Source: Glaciecola sp. HTCC2999
GTDB taxonomy: Bacteria; Pseudomonadota; Gammaproteobacteria; Enterobacterales; Alteromonadaceae
Assembly (NCBI RefSeq): GCF_000155775.1
Contig: NZ_DS989810.1
Coordinates: forward strand, 496,310-560,309
DNA length: 64,000 bases
Direction: 5' to 3'
Part shown: one piece after another, positions 34,221-43,892 of the stretch
How positions within the stretch are numbered: position 1 is the stretch's first letter
Layout: the number at the start of each line of letters is the position of its first letter
Program-made: the position numbers and the translations under genes
Notes under the pieces: model-generated
What the model was told of the DNA's origin: nothing
The model's database searches: none
Seen by the model: the letters and a program-made list of their open reading frames with translations, nothing else

Positions 34221-36455
34221 TTATTTCTTCATATTACGATAAAACGATCGCCTAGTGAAACAAATAATGCCAAGCGAGAGCAAAACTAACAAGCCAACAC
34301 CGCCGCCACTACTCGATGATTCATCAGCTACAGTTAATGGTGGAGCTGGCTGTACAGGAGTAGGAGTTGGCGCGGGAGCATTTACCGTAATCGTAATACT
34401 TTCAGATTGTTTAATACTACCATCGCTTTTAGCGGCTACTGCATCTAGGGTATACTCTCCTGCAGTTGCAGGTTGCCAAGCAAAGGTATAAGGAGGTGTT
34501 GTGCTGCTAAAAACAAAGTTGCCATTGACATGAAAATCAACTTTACTAACTTTACCATAATTGGAGCTTACACTGGCGTCCAGCGTGAGGCTTTCACCCG
34601 CAGTCATTTCACTTGTACTTGGTTGTGCTAAGCTTACATCAAACACTAAGGGCTCACCGTTTAGACTAACCAATGTAGTGGCGGATGTTTTTTCTGTGCC
34701 ATCTTCTTTGAACGCTTTAACCGTTATTTCATGTGTGCCGGGTGTAGAAGGTCGCCAAGTAAAAATATATGGCGCGTTACTATCGCTAGCTAATAAATCG
34801 CCATTTTCAAAAAATTGAACCGAATCAATCGCCCCTTCGTTAACGCTAACACTAGCTTGCAGGTTAATGCTTTGCCCAACGTCATACCTATACTTATTGG
34901 ATTCAGTAGTCACTTTTACGTCAAACACATCAGCGATAATGTTCGTATCGTTTAGCACAATCTTATTAAATGAAAACGGGGCTAAGCTAATATTTTTATT
35001 ACCATCAGATACTAAATTAAGAGGGTTCTCATCTATTGGTAAAATACGTTCTTCGTCTAATGAACTAAAGGCCATAGCGTAGTGCGTTACATTACCGTTA
35101 TATGCCGCATTGTCTAAGGTCAACGTAAAAGGGGAAGCTTTATCAGTAAGATTTAACGCCAAGATAACGATTTTATTGTCTTTTATTACCGCCCTAGCAC
35201 TTATGCTTTTTACACCACTTTCTAATTCAACGGCGCTTATATCGCTGTCTAACAAGGTGCTGTCTTGTAAAACTGAACGAATAATTTCATGGGCAGAACC
35301 AAATAAGGTTTTTTCTAAAGGCTCTTTAACACTAGGCCTAAATACTCCTGGTTGTACTTCTTTTTGATGCCACACTAAAAAAGAATTCAATTTACCATTA
35401 ACACTAAACCAATTGGCTCTTTGGTAAATATCTTGGTTTTCACTCATAAATATATAAGTATCTGCCATTCCTAAAATTGACGCTGCATTTGGTCCACCTG
35501 ACTTAACCCCCCATTCTGTTAACCAAATAGGTTTATTAGGCGCAACTTGTCGCGAATAATTATTCACAGAATTGGCAATGTGAACACGCGCTAGTAGCGC
35601 AGTTTTATAAGCTTCATTGCTATCATTATTGTCATCGGGATCGTAGCCAACATAGGTGTGTACTGTCACCGCATCAAAATAATCTTTACTTTCTGTGAGT
35701 AGTTCATTGTAATTAGGGTTGGCATAATTTTCTTTTCTTAATAGAGGTATAGAAAGTTGAATATTTGGATTTATCGCTTTTAAAGCCTTAGACATTGATT
35801 GTGCACGGGCAATATAATCACTCACGTTGGGTATAATTGTACTGCGTTGGCCAGGATAAAAGTTTTCATTACCCATTTCTATATTGGTGACAGTAAAACC
35901 TCGATCAATTAAGTCCATGTATCGGTCTACTGACTCAGAACTACCATCATCTAAAGGGCTACTGCCGTCTTCACCATCAGCACTCATATTAAATGTCCAT
36001 ACCATATCAAAGGGCTGTCCCTGATCATTTAAACGCTCGTTATTTAATTCTTGTAATCCATCAATGCCTACTTTTGAGCCACTTGATTCAAATACTTGAA
36101 TTGTCGATAAATGGTCTAGCAGTCTGGATTTCGTTTCTCCGAGTGAGTTAGTAAATGTCACTCTATCGTCACCGAATTGTCTCGTGCTATCAGTACGCCA
36201 ATCATACCAATTTGCCCATAAGCCATGAGGGAAGCGTATAGTTAAGGGGGCGAATGTTCTTATTAATTCTTTTTCGTTTGAATAAGTAAAGTTAAAAATA
36301 TTGGTGCCGAGCAAGTTATTGTTATATTTTTGTTGTTGATGTGTATTTATGTTTATTTCTGCTGATATTGTTTCTGGCAACTCAAATGGATAATCGCTGG
36401 CATTAGATGAAGGTATTATTAAAAGTTGCAATGCAACAAGATTAGAAATTTTCAT
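34221..36455 (-). CDS. secreted clan GH-A-like glycoside hydrolase with Ig-like domains and GlyGly-CTERM tail
   Basis: 744 residues with a signal peptide (about 1-19). The catalytic domain (about 30-500) carries the pairing expected of a clan GH-A (beta/alpha)8 enzyme: EMGNENF with acid/base E197 and WLTEWGV with nucleophile E314. The family (GH30/39/51/86-like) is not resolved. Two bacterial Ig-like domains follow (about 510-600 and 604-692), each with a PYxFxW core, then a Pro-rich linker. The tail has SSSSGGG, a hydrophobic helix and RR: a GlyGly-CTERM signal recognised by rhombosortase for surface sorting. Substrate unknown; context suggests an algal polysaccharide. Confidence 0.7.
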   Translation of the reverse strand: MKISNLVALQLLIIPSSNASDYPFELPETISAEININTHQQQKYNNNLLGTNIFNFTYSNEKELIRTFAPLTIRFPHGLWANWYDWRTDSTRQFGDDRVTFTNSLGETKSRLLDHLSTIQVFESSGSKVGIDGLQELNNERLNDQGQPFDMVWTFNMSADGEDGSSPLDDGSSESVDRYMDLIDRGFTVTNIEMGNENFYPGQRSTIIPNVSDYIARAQSMSKALKAINPNIQLSIPLLRKENYANPNYNELLTESKDYFDAVTVHTYVGYDPDDNNDSNEAYKTALLARVHIANSVNNYSRQVAPNKPIWLTEWGVKSGGPNAASILGMADTYIFMSENQDIYQRANWFSVNGKLNSFLVWHQKEVQPGVFRPSVKEPLEKTLFGSAHEIIRSVLQDSTLLDSDISAVELESGVKSISARAVIKDNKIVILALNLTDKASPFTLTLDNAAYNGNVTHYAMAFSSLDEERILPIDENPLNLVSDGNKNISLAPFSFNKIVLNDTNIIADVFDVKVTTESNKYRYDVGQSINLQASVSVNEGAIDSVQFFENGDLLASDSNAPYIFTWRPSTPGTHEITVKAFKEDGTEKTSATTLVSLNGEPLVFDVSLAQPSTSEMTAGESLTLDASVSSNYGKVSKVDFHVNGNFVFSSTTPPYTFAWQPATAGEYTLDAVAAKSDGSIKQSESITITVNAPAPTPTPVQPAPPLTVADESSSSGGGVGLLVLLSLGIICFTRRSFYRNMKK

Positions 36456-36948
36456 TTATTCTCCACTCACGGTATTAATCAACAACATCATTAAGTCAAC
36501 GTTACTTAAGATTGCTCATGAAACTTACTTAAACTTTATTCACTTTTGCTGCTGTAGGTGCTAAAGCTTCATACGCCAAGACTTTTTACATATAAGTTTT
36601 AGATGGTTATTGTGTTTTGAGATCTACCAAGTTTGACCATAGCCAATCACTCTATCAAAAATGACTTACAATGACCCTAATAAAACACAGATGACAACTT
36701 ATGACTCATTGTGATTTTTTTAGATCGTAAACGATAAGTTTCGAATTGTAAATTAATTGTTTTATGCCAAAGAAGCGAAAAAACATTAGGCTTAAACGAA
36801 TAAATGAATCGACTCATAAGCTAACAACAGATTGAGTTTAGTATGCTAACCTCGTTTATTGCTCTTCCACGTCCCATCATATTGATACCCTATGTTTGCT
36901 TTGGCATTCAATTGACAAGGTTTACGCGGACGTTGTCTAGCTCACCTG
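36456..36948. other. intergenic region upstream of the GH-A-like gene
   Basis: About 490 bases, AT-rich and without a gene. It holds copy 2 of the 43-base repeat near its right end. It presumably contains the promoter for the hydrolase gene. Confidence 0.4.
36893..36935 (+). repeat. 43-base direct repeat, copy 2
   Basis: TGTTTGCTTTGGCATTCAAT followed by TGACAAGGTTTACGCGGACG and TTG; partner of 34164-34206. It ends 13 bases before the stop of the GreA/B-like gene. Confidence 0.65.
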
Positions 36949-37203
36949 TTACGCCATATCCGTTATACGATACTGTGTACTTCTAGCCCCTAGCCCAATT
37001 GACAATTCATCACCTGTTTCTTTGCCTAGTAATTGCTTACCTAACGGTGAGTGTGTACTGATGACCATGATCTTTCGCTGTTTAAATTCAAACTTGATCC
37101 CACCTGACACGGGCGCTAAAAAGACCCAAAGAGACGTCTCATTCTGGTCGATAATCTCAACCAAAGCGCCAATAGTGATAATATCAATGTCATTAACAGT
37201 CAT
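36949..37203 (-). CDS. stand-alone GreA/GreB C-terminal-domain protein
   Basis: 84 residues matching only the C-terminal domain of transcript cleavage factors: a beta-rich start (IGALVEIIDQNETSLW), then STHSPLGKQLLGKETGDELS, the conserved Gre C-terminal signature, ending in YRITDM. The N-terminal coiled coil that enters the RNA polymerase channel is absent. It should be able to bind RNA polymerase but not promote transcript cleavage, as with Rnk-like proteins. It is a single gene between the repeat and an IS remnant; role in the element is inferred only. Confidence 0.75.
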   Translation of the reverse strand: MTVNDIDIITIGALVEIIDQNETSLWVFLAPVSGGIKFEFKQRKIMVISTHSPLGKQLLGKETGDELSIGLGARSTQYRITDMA

Positions 37204-37256
37204 GGGTTAGTATTCCTCTTACTTAATATACCCATACCATGAGGATTACGTTTTTT

Positions 37257-37361
37257 GTAATGGTCTAACTTTCCTAGACACCTAGTTAGAGGTAATATAA
37301 CCAAAACTAACGAGGTTTTTAAAATGGGTAGACGACAATTCACATTGGAATTTAAACGCGA
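37257..37361 (+). mobile_element. remnant of an insertion sequence end with transposase start
   Basis: A possible IS end (TGGTCTAACTTTCCTAGACA) is followed by a plus-strand ATG at 37324 opening a transposase-like frame (GRRQFTLEFKR) that stops matching after 12-13 codons. There the sequence switches, at 37361, to the reverse strand of the integrase gene. So an IS inserted in the integrase and most of it plus the integrase 3' end was later deleted. Confidence 0.6.
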
Positions 37362-38268
37362 ATGCCCAGAGAACGCAAAGCATGGTTCAACGTATTCTCG
37401 CTCAATGGCTTACCCTGCCTGATACCATTAAACAATAACGTACCCCATCAGACAACTTTAACGCTAGTTTCAGGAGTGCTATAACAGGCTCAGTTAGCGG
37501 TATTACGTGCTCCCTGCCCATCTTATCTTTCGGTATTGTCCATAACTTGCGATCTAGGTCAACATCGTCACAGTGTGCCAGCCTGATCGACTCACTACGG
37601 AGAAAGACATGCGGTGCTATTTGCAGGCAAAGCTTCACAGAAGGCATCAAATTGCTAGCCTGATCAATGGTAGATAACATGCGTGCAAATGCTCCCTGCT
37701 CTATTATCCCAGGCATATGACGCACTCTTGGCTGCTTGGTACAACCTTGCAACGGTTGGGCTGGGTTAGCTTCACAATACAAGTTTTGCACACTGTATTT
37801 AAAGATTTGGCTTGTAATGTTCTGTACTCGTTTAGCTAGCTCCAAGTACCCATCAGACTCCAGTTGCTTGAGTATGGGCAAAGTGTCTCTTGGCTTGATA
37901 TGAGAGACTGTTATGTGACCTAGAGTGGGTAAAAGGTATCGTTCTATTCGTCTTTCAATGAGTTGTTTGTTTTTGCTGCTTGTATACCCTTTATAGTCGA
38001 GCCACTGTGAGGCTGCTAGCTCAAAGGTAACGCTCTTATACTGCACGACTGAGGATAGTTCATCACGCAACGTTCTAGCTTGATCAAGGGTTGTATTGGG
38101 GTATGTTCCAAGGGCTTTCATGGTCCATGAACCAGCATAGTTTTTATGACGATAACGCCATATCTTAGAGCCTGTTTTAGTCACTTCGAGGTAAAGACTA
38201 TCTGAATCTAAATGACGTTCTAGTTTGGTGGGAGTTTTGAGACGTTGTATCTTGGTTTTAGTTAACAT
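37361..38268 (-). pseudogene. tyrosine integrase of element III, frameshifted and truncated
   Basis: Starts MLTKTKIQRLKTPTKLERHL, a close relative of the integrase at 11580-12704. The open frame reaches a stop near 37402, but with a one-base shift around 37430-37440 the match continues (LFNGI, then PLSENTLNHALRSLG) to 37361. There the IS remnant begins. The HGFR box, the second His and the Tyr nucleophile are all lost, so it cannot catalyse recombination. It lies about 170 bp from tRNA-Ser(GGA), the expected place for the integrase of element III. Confidence 0.88.
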
Positions 38269-38439
38269 GTGTTTTTCTCTGTCAGTTACAGATTATCTAC
38301 TCAAATTCTACTCATGGTAAACAGTAGAATTTACAAGAACTGGTAATGAGATGTTTTTTAGTAACAACTCACAAAGCCAGTAAACACGGGGCTTTAAAAC
38401 GAAAAAAGCCAGACTATTATAGTCTAGCTTTTCATGTAA
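38269..38439 (-). promoter_or_regulatory. conserved integrase-side end of element III, with terminator
   Basis: Closely similar to 12705-12875, with the same AGAATTTACAAGAACTG block and the same terminator. Its similarity stops at the tRNA boundary. It probably holds the integrase promoter and arm sites and now supplies the tRNA-Ser terminator. Confidence 0.5.
38400..38433 (-). terminator. rho-independent terminator after tRNA-Ser(GGA)
   Basis: Minus strand: a stem of AAAGCTAGACTA with TAGTCTGGCTTT and a following T run, starting 7 bases after the tRNA CCA. It is duplicated at 12838-12871. Confidence 0.75.
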
Positions 38440-38529
38440 TGGCGGAGAGAGAGGGATTCGAACCCTCGTTAGGTTTAACCCTAAACACACTTTCCAGGCG
38501 TGCGCCTTCAGCCACTCAGCCACCTCTCC
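38440..38529 (-). tRNA. tRNA-Ser(GGA), complete
   Basis: 90 bases from GGAGAGG to GCCA. It has a paired acceptor stem, a D arm with GG, an anticodon stem CACGC/GTGTG with loop CTGGAAA (anticodon GGA), a long class-II variable arm (TTAGGGTTAAACCTAA region) and a T arm GGGTTCGAATCCC. Its 3' end is the integration target whose copies recur at 1525, 7410 and, in part, 12876. Confidence 0.95.
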
Positions 38530-38630
38530 GAAACGTTTCAACAAGATAACTCGTTGATTGCGGCGCGTATATTAGAAAAACACAGGTTAAATAACAAGTG
38601 TTTTCGCGATATTTCTACAATTAACAGTAC

Positions 38631-39710
38631 CTAGACTGAAGTATTCGCGTTCGCTTTTAACTGAGCTGAAAAATCCAACATACGATTTAATGAAATTAAA
38701 GCCCCTTCACGCACACTCTCATCAACTTCAATATTATGTAGTGAATTATCACCAGCATCACAAGTTAACGCTTTATAAATTGATTCAAGGCCATTCATCG
38801 CCATCCAAGGACAATGCGCACAACTTTTGCACGTAGCACCATTTCCACCTGTGGGTGCTTCTAATAACTCTTTATCTGGGACTTGTTGTTGCATCTTATA
38901 AAAGATACCGCGATCGGTCGCGACAATGAGCTGTTTATTAGGCAAGGATTTAGCTGCATTAATAAGCTGTGATGTACTACCTACCGCATCAGCCATTTCC
39001 ACTACACTGGCAGGTGATTCAGGATGCACTAAAATAGCAGCATCTGGATATACATGCTGCAAATCTTTCAAGGCTTTACTAGAAAACTCATCATGGACGA
39101 TACATTCACCTTGCCACATCAGCATATCAGCACCGGTCTCTTTTGCTATATAACTGCCCAAGTGACGATCAGGTCCCCATATAATCTTGTGCCCTTCACT
39201 GTCCAAATGCTCCACGATCTCTAACGCAATAGATGAAGTCACAATCCAGTCGGCTCTGGCTTTGACTGCCGCAGAAGTGTTTGCATATACGACAACCGTA
39301 TGGTCTGGGTGAGTATCGCAAAAATCCGAAAATTCCTTCTCAGGGCAACCTAAATCTAAAGAGCAAGTCGCCTCTAAAGTGGGCATTAATACCGTTTTTT
39401 CTGGTGATAATATTTTAGATGTTTCACCCATAAACTTAACACCCGCCACAATCAAGGTTTCTGCAGCACAATCTCTTCCAAAACGGGCCATTTCAAGTGA
39501 ATCTGATACACAACCGCCTGTTGCTTCAGCTAATGCTTGAATTTCAGGATCAGTATAGTAATGAGCAACTAACGTTGCATTCTTCTCTACTAATAAACGT
39601 TTTATTTCTTGTGTCAAAAATGCTGAGCGTTCGGCTGATAAGCTAGCCGGTTTTTCAGGAAAAGGATAATCGATCGGAGCAATTCGTAATGCGTCAGTCA
39701 TAATGGTCAT
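38631..39710 (-). CDS. nadA: quinolinate synthase
   Basis: 359 residues. NadA condenses iminoaspartate with dihydroxyacetone phosphate to quinolinate in NAD synthesis and needs a 4Fe-4S cluster. Conserved cysteines are visible in [10 protein letters not shown] and in [14 protein letters not shown], and HYYTDPEIQ near residue 50 is a family signature. Length is normal for the long gammaproteobacterial form. It is the first chromosomal gene after tRNA-Ser, between it and the tRNA-Lys pair, as often seen near tol-pal. Either ATG (39710 or 39701) could be used. Confidence 0.96.
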   Translation of the reverse strand: MTIMTDALRIAPIDYPFPEKPASLSAERSAFLTQEIKRLLVEKNATLVAHYYTDPEIQALAEATGGCVSDSLEMARFGRDCAAETLIVAGVKFMGETSKILSPEKTVLMPTLEATCSLDLGCPEKEFSDFCDTHPDHTVVVYANTSAAVKARADWIVTSSIALEIVEHLDSEGHKIIWGPDRHLGSYIAKETGADMLMWQGECIVHDEFSSKALKDLQHVYPDAAILVHPESPASVVEMADAVGSTSQLINAAKSLPNKQLIVATDRGIFYKMQQQVPDKELLEAPTGGNGATCKSCAHCPWMAMNGLESIYKALTCDAGDNSLHNIEVDESVREGALISLNRMLDFSAQLKANANTSV

Positions 39711-39858
39711 GATGAGATTAATAATTCGAATATTATACGCATAGCGATAATGAATTCATAGTAGGGTGAATATTGACGATGAATAAAATAACAATTCAAG
39801 TTAAAACTAATAAGGATTATAAAGCTTATAAGATGAATGAGTATTGATAAAGATTAGA

Positions 39859-39934
39859 TGGTGGGTCGTGCTGGATTCGAACCAGCGACCAATTGATTAA
39901 AAGTCAACTGCTCTACCAACTGAGCTAACGACCC
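39859..39934 (-). tRNA. tRNA-Lys(TTT), copy 1
   Basis: 76 bases, GGGTCGTTAGCTCAGTTGGT at the 5' end, anticodon loop CTTTTAA (TTT), T arm GCTGGTTCGAATCCAGC, CCA encoded. It differs from the next copy at one base of the D arm region (ACC AAC versus ACC AGC on the plus strand). Confidence 0.96.
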
Positions 39935-39959
39935 ATCTAATGGAAGCGATTGGAAAGAA

Positions 39960-40035
39960 TGGTGGGTCGTGCTGGATTCGAACCAGCGACCAATTGATTA
40001 AAAGTCAACTGCTCTACCAGCTGAGCTAACGACCC
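39960..40035 (-). tRNA. tRNA-Lys(TTT), copy 2
   Basis: 76 bases, nearly identical to the copy at 39859-39934 and separated from it by 25 bases. The two are probably processed from one transcript downstream of the tol-pal operon. Anticodon TTT, CCA encoded. Confidence 0.96.
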
Positions 40036-40211
40036 TTTCTTTCAATCTGTTGCCTTGCTAGGCAACGGGCGCATATAATACTCAATTATGAGTCTTAATC
40101 AACCCTAAATTAGCAAAAACATTAAAAAAAACGTTTTTATTGTGAAAAGCTCAGTTTATGTCTATTTTACAAACAATCTTATACTTTATTAACACACCAA
40201 CATGCTGAAAA

Positions 40212-41063
40212 TTAAAGCAGGTTTATTTGCTCCTGAGCGAGCTTAGCTGATGTAGTATCAGCATGATTTGCTATGACTTTTTCGAAATATTCACGGGCAT
40301 TTTTATTATCACTCAAACTTTTGGCGATGATACCTAACTTTAGTGTTGCATCTGCTACTTTATTTGAAGTTGGGTATTGAGTGTAAAGCGTCCCAAAATG
40401 CTTTTTTGCATCCTGCCAATTCTTTCCATTATAAAAAATTTGACCTAACCAATAATGTGCATTGGGTTTAAATCGTGATTGAGGATAGTCATCTACAAAC
40501 TTTTCAAGTGCTGGAATGGCAGCTGCCGTATCACGTTGTTTTAAAATTAAATCAACTGCAGCTTTATAATCAACTGCATCATTATCACTTTGGGTTGCGA
40601 CACTTGCATCCAATGACGCTGATGGTTGAATAACCGCAGCATTCTCAGAAGTAGTGTTTGTTGTTTTTATGGAGTTAGATTGAGACGGGCTCTTGGTAGT
40701 AAGTGAAGAATTTGTTGAATTAGCCGCTGACAGCTCAGAAACATCTTGAAGCTGCTGAGATTGAATATCAAATGCTAATAATAATTCTCTTTGACGTTGT
40801 AAGATCTTTTCAATCTGAAAATTTTGCTCTTCAATACGTCCACGAATCTCGCTTATCTCGGATTCCATGCTATTAATCTGTTCTTGAACACGCTGTTGAT
40901 TCCGTGTGCGTGAATTAACTACACGCTCAAGACTCTCAAGCTTTTCAACTAAATTACCATCAGCCAAATTGTACACAGGCGCTTGCGCTGCCTGTGTACT
41001 CGATATCAACAATAAAGAAGCACCCACCATGGTGCAACTTAATGATCTCGTGGTCATTTTCAT
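40212..41063 (-). CDS. cpoB: Tol-Pal system TPR protein CpoB (YbgF)
   Basis: 283 residues with a signal peptide (ISSTQAAQA). There is an N-terminal coiled-coil trimerisation region (about 30-105: LESLERVVNSRTRNQQRVQE), a Ser/Thr/Asn-rich linker, and C-terminal TPR repeats (about 165-283: AALDL-type helices ending AKLAQEQINLL). CpoB coordinates peptidoglycan synthesis with outer-membrane constriction during division. It is the last gene of the tol operon, two bases after pal. Confidence 0.92.
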   Translation of the reverse strand: MKMTTRSLSCTMVGASLLLISSTQAAQAPVYNLADGNLVEKLESLERVVNSRTRNQQRVQEQINSMESEISEIRGRIEEQNFQIEKILQRQRELLLAFDIQSQQLQDVSELSAANSTNSSLTTKSPSQSNSIKTTNTTSENAAVIQPSASLDASVATQSDNDAVDYKAAVDLILKQRDTAAAIPALEKFVDDYPQSRFKPNAHYWLGQIFYNGKNWQDAKKHFGTLYTQYPTSNKVADATLKLGIIAKSLSDNKNAREYFEKVIANHADTTSAKLAQEQINLL

Positions 41064-41065
41064 AA

Positions 41066-41632
41066 TTATTTATATACAACTACAGCACGTCTGCTTTGTG
41101 CAAATGCGTATTCAGAAGTACCTGTCACTGCCGGCTTTTCTTCACCAAAAGACACAACTGAAATTTGTGATGCAGATACACCAGCATTTAAGAAGTAAGT
41201 TTCAACAGCTTGAGCTCTACGCTCGCCTAATGCGATATTATATTCTGGCGTACCTCGGCTATCAGTATGACCTTCAATCACGATGGTTTGATCCATATTT
41301 TTTACTAAGAATGCAGCATGCTTATCTAATACATTATAAAAGTCAGCTTTAATGGTCGCGCGGTCAAAATCAAAATAAACCGTCTGCATTGACATTAATT
41401 CATCACGCTCTTGCTCCGCTATTTCTTGCGCTTGTTGTAAACGTTGCGCTGCTTCCAAACGAACTTGTTCTTGATTAGCCTGCTCTGCAGCTTGTTGAGC
41501 AGCGGCTTGTTCTGCTGCTACACGATTTCGTTCAGCGGCTAATTCTGCTTCTGAAGGACCAGAAGAACATGCCATTAATGTCATTACTGGCACAGCAATT
41601 AATAAAGAACGAAGTGAAGTAGAAGTTTTCAT
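41066..41632 (-). CDS. pal: peptidoglycan-associated lipoprotein Pal
   Basis: 188 residues. Lipobox (LMACS, Cys22), then an Ala/Gln/Glu-rich helix, then an OmpA-like peptidoglycan-binding domain: VYFDFDRATIK, IEGHTDSRGTPEYNIALGER and VSFGEEKPA. It anchors the outer membrane to peptidoglycan and binds TolB. Standard position between tolB and cpoB. Confidence 0.96.
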   Translation of the reverse strand: MKTSTSLRSLLIAVPVMTLMACSSGPSEAELAAERNRVAAEQAAAQQAAEQANQEQVRLEAAQRLQQAQEIAEQERDELMSMQTVYFDFDRATIKADFYNVLDKHAAFLVKNMDQTIVIEGHTDSRGTPEYNIALGERRAQAVETYFLNAGVSASQISVVSFGEEKPAVTGTSEYAFAQSRRAVVVYK

Positions 41633-41661
41633 GAATTTTCCTTGTTATTAAAATTGATATA

Positions 41662-43029
41662 TTAGCGTAAAAATGGTGACCAGCTAGGGGCTTTAATTTG
41701 TCCAGCCACACCAGGTAATCTTGCTTTAAAACGACCATCTAAAGAAACCAATGATAACACTTGCGTTCCCTCATGTAGTGTACTGTAAATGATCATACTA
41801 CCGTTTGGTGCAATACTAGGCGATTCATCTAAAAACGTCGTAGTTAATACTTGCATTGCACCATCGTTTAAATTTTGTCTAGCAATGTGATAGTTACCAT
41901 TGGTTCGGTTAACAACGACCAATTCGGTACCGTCAGGTGTTATAGTTCCACCTAAGTTCATATCGCCTTCAAAGGTCAAACGTTTAATTCGATTAGTCTC
42001 TAAATTTACTCTATATATTTGAGGTTTACCACCCCTCTCTGAGCTAAATACTAATTCTTTTCCATTTGGGGCCCATGACGGTTCTGTGTCAATCGCTCGA
42101 TGCCTTGTCACTCGAGTTAATTGACGTGTCGCAATTTCCATAACATAAATATCTGGGTTGCCATCTTTTGATAACACCATCGCAATTTTTTTACCATCAG
42201 GTGAAAAACGTGGTGCGCCATTTATACCCGGAAAATCAGTCAATTTCACACGACTCATCGTATAAATATCTTGAATAAAAATTTGTGGCTTACCATTTTC
42301 AAAAGACACATAAGCAAGCTTATTACCATCTGGAGACCAAGAAGGAGACATCAATGGCTCTTTGGAAGAAAGCAACGCTAATTCATTTTCACCATCATAA
42401 TCAGCAATGACGAGTTGATATGGGCGAGCTACTGTTTCTCTATCTCGCACAGCAACATAAGCAATGCGTGTTAAAAATGCACCACGCTGTCCCGTCAATT
42501 TTTCATAAACAATATCTGAGATACGATGACCAAATTGGCGAAAATCTCGTCCCGTTACCGTTAATGTTCGACCTGCAATCAGTTGTGATTGTCCTGCTAC
42601 TAATTGCCCATCTAATAACATTTGTCCTGATTTTTCTAATTGACTTCCTGCTTGCGTATCAATCAGTTGAAAATCGATTTGAAAACGATCACCACCTAAT
42701 TCTTTTACTTTTCCTACCACAATGGTGTTAATTCCTTTATCAACCCAAGATTGGTAATTAACGCTACTGATGTCACGCGGAAACTGTGGCATCTGCGACA
42801 TATTCATAGGATTAAAACGACCGCTTCTTCGTAAGTCATGATTAATGACATCTGATAATTCGCCCGGTAATATGCCCTCGCCTTCCCAACCAAATGGAAC
42901 CACAGCAATGGGTGTGGCATTGTCGACCCCTTCGGTAATAACAATATTTAACTGTGCATGTGCTTTGATTGCTACACACAATAAAATTGAGGTAATGAGT
43001 ATCGTAGTCTGTGATATATATTTTTTCAT
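41662..43029 (-). CDS. tolB: Tol-Pal system periplasmic protein TolB
   Basis: 455 residues with a signal peptide cleaved near AHAQ. There is an N-terminal alpha/beta domain (about 28-160) and a six-bladed WD40-like beta propeller whose repeats are visible ([44 protein letters not shown]). It links Pal with TolA. Its start overlaps the tolA stop by four bases. Confidence 0.96.
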   Translation of the reverse strand: MKKYISQTTILITSILLCVAIKAHAQLNIVITEGVDNATPIAVVPFGWEGEGILPGELSDVINHDLRRSGRFNPMNMSQMPQFPRDISSVNYQSWVDKGINTIVVGKVKELGGDRFQIDFQLIDTQAGSQLEKSGQMLLDGQLVAGQSQLIAGRTLTVTGRDFRQFGHRISDIVYEKLTGQRGAFLTRIAYVAVRDRETVARPYQLVIADYDGENELALLSSKEPLMSPSWSPDGNKLAYVSFENGKPQIFIQDIYTMSRVKLTDFPGINGAPRFSPDGKKIAMVLSKDGNPDIYVMEIATRQLTRVTRHRAIDTEPSWAPNGKELVFSSERGGKPQIYRVNLETNRIKRLTFEGDMNLGGTITPDGTELVVVNRTNGNYHIARQNLNDGAMQVLTTTFLDESPSIAPNGSMIIYSTLHEGTQVLSLVSLDGRFKARLPGVAGQIKAPSWSPFLR

Positions 43030-43889
43030 TGTTCAACCGTTAAATTAATGTCTCGTAATTGGGCAAATACAGCAGGATCGTTGGATACAGGTAAGTTAGA
43101 AGGCTTATATACCGCATTAATAGCAGCACGACACAAAGCATCATCTCCAGCAACTATATCCACTTTTAATACCACGCCACCAATACCTAAACGTATATTG
43201 AGCTGACATTTTTTTCCTTTAAACGCAGCATTCGTAATAAGATTACGTTGTATAGTTGATTTGATCAACACACTATAGCGCTGTTTTTCCGTCATGACAC
43301 GCTGCGTTTCTTGCGCTTGAATTTGAGCTTGCTCAGCAGCAATTTGCTCTTCTAATTCGCGCTGTTGTTGTGCTTTGCGTGCCTTTTCTTTGGCCTCTTG
43401 CTCCGCTTTTGCAATCCGCTGAGCTTCTACACGCTTAGCTTGTGCTTCTTTTTCGGCTAGCGCTTCTTGAGCTTTACGTTCAAGTTCACGTTGCTTACGT
43501 ATTTTTTCTGCTTTTGCTTTTGCCTTAGCTTGTTTCTCAGCAGCAAGACGTTGAGCTTTTACCTCAGCCGCTTTTTTCTCAGCCGCTTCGCGACGTTTTC
43601 GCTCACGGATTTGCCGTGCTTTTTCTTGTTGTGCGGCCTTTGCTGCTTGTGCTTGTTTTTTGGCCTCATCAAACTTTGCTTGCGTCACTGCCGGATCGAT
43701 AAAAGTTGCATTTAACACAGGCATCTTATCTGTTAATGGTGTCATATCCATATTTAGCTGTTGTGGTGGGACAATACTAACATTCACTATTAATACCAAT
43801 AACAACAGCAGATGGGCACTGATTGACAATGCAAAACTTGATTGTAGATAACGTTGCCACCATTGTTGCAACCGAACGATCATCGTCAT
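43026..43889 (-). CDS. tolA: Tol-Pal system inner-membrane protein TolA
   Basis: 287 residues. One N-terminal membrane helix (about 20-40), a long Ala/Lys/Glu/Gln-rich helical domain (about 60-205) that spans the periplasm, and a compact C-terminal domain (about 205-287; [15 protein letters not shown]) that contacts TolB and colicin- or phage-type ligands. The helical domain is shorter than in E. coli (421 residues total). It transmits proton-motive force from TolQR. Confidence 0.93.
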   Translation of the reverse strand: MTMIVRLQQWWQRYLQSSFALSISAHLLLLLVLIVNVSIVPPQQLNMDMTPLTDKMPVLNATFIDPAVTQAKFDEAKKQAQAAKAAQQEKARQIRERKRREAAEKKAAEVKAQRLAAEKQAKAKAKAEKIRKQRELERKAQEALAEKEAQAKRVEAQRIAKAEQEAKEKARKAQQQRELEEQIAAEQAQIQAQETQRVMTEKQRYSVLIKSTIQRNLITNAAFKGKKCQLNIRLGIGGVVLKVDIVAGDDALCRAAINAVYKPSNLPVSNDPAVFAQLRDINLTVEQ

Positions 43890-43892
43890 AAG

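Noticed and set aside
33827..36935. The repeats around the GH-A-like gene as integron attC sites
   Set aside because: The 43-base repeats lack the paired R/L boxes and the GTTRRRY core with the expected inverted symmetry, and no integron integrase is present.
38308..38549. Open frames on both strands across the tRNA-Ser gene
   Set aside because: They are translations of the tRNA and its terminator, with no ribosome-binding sites.
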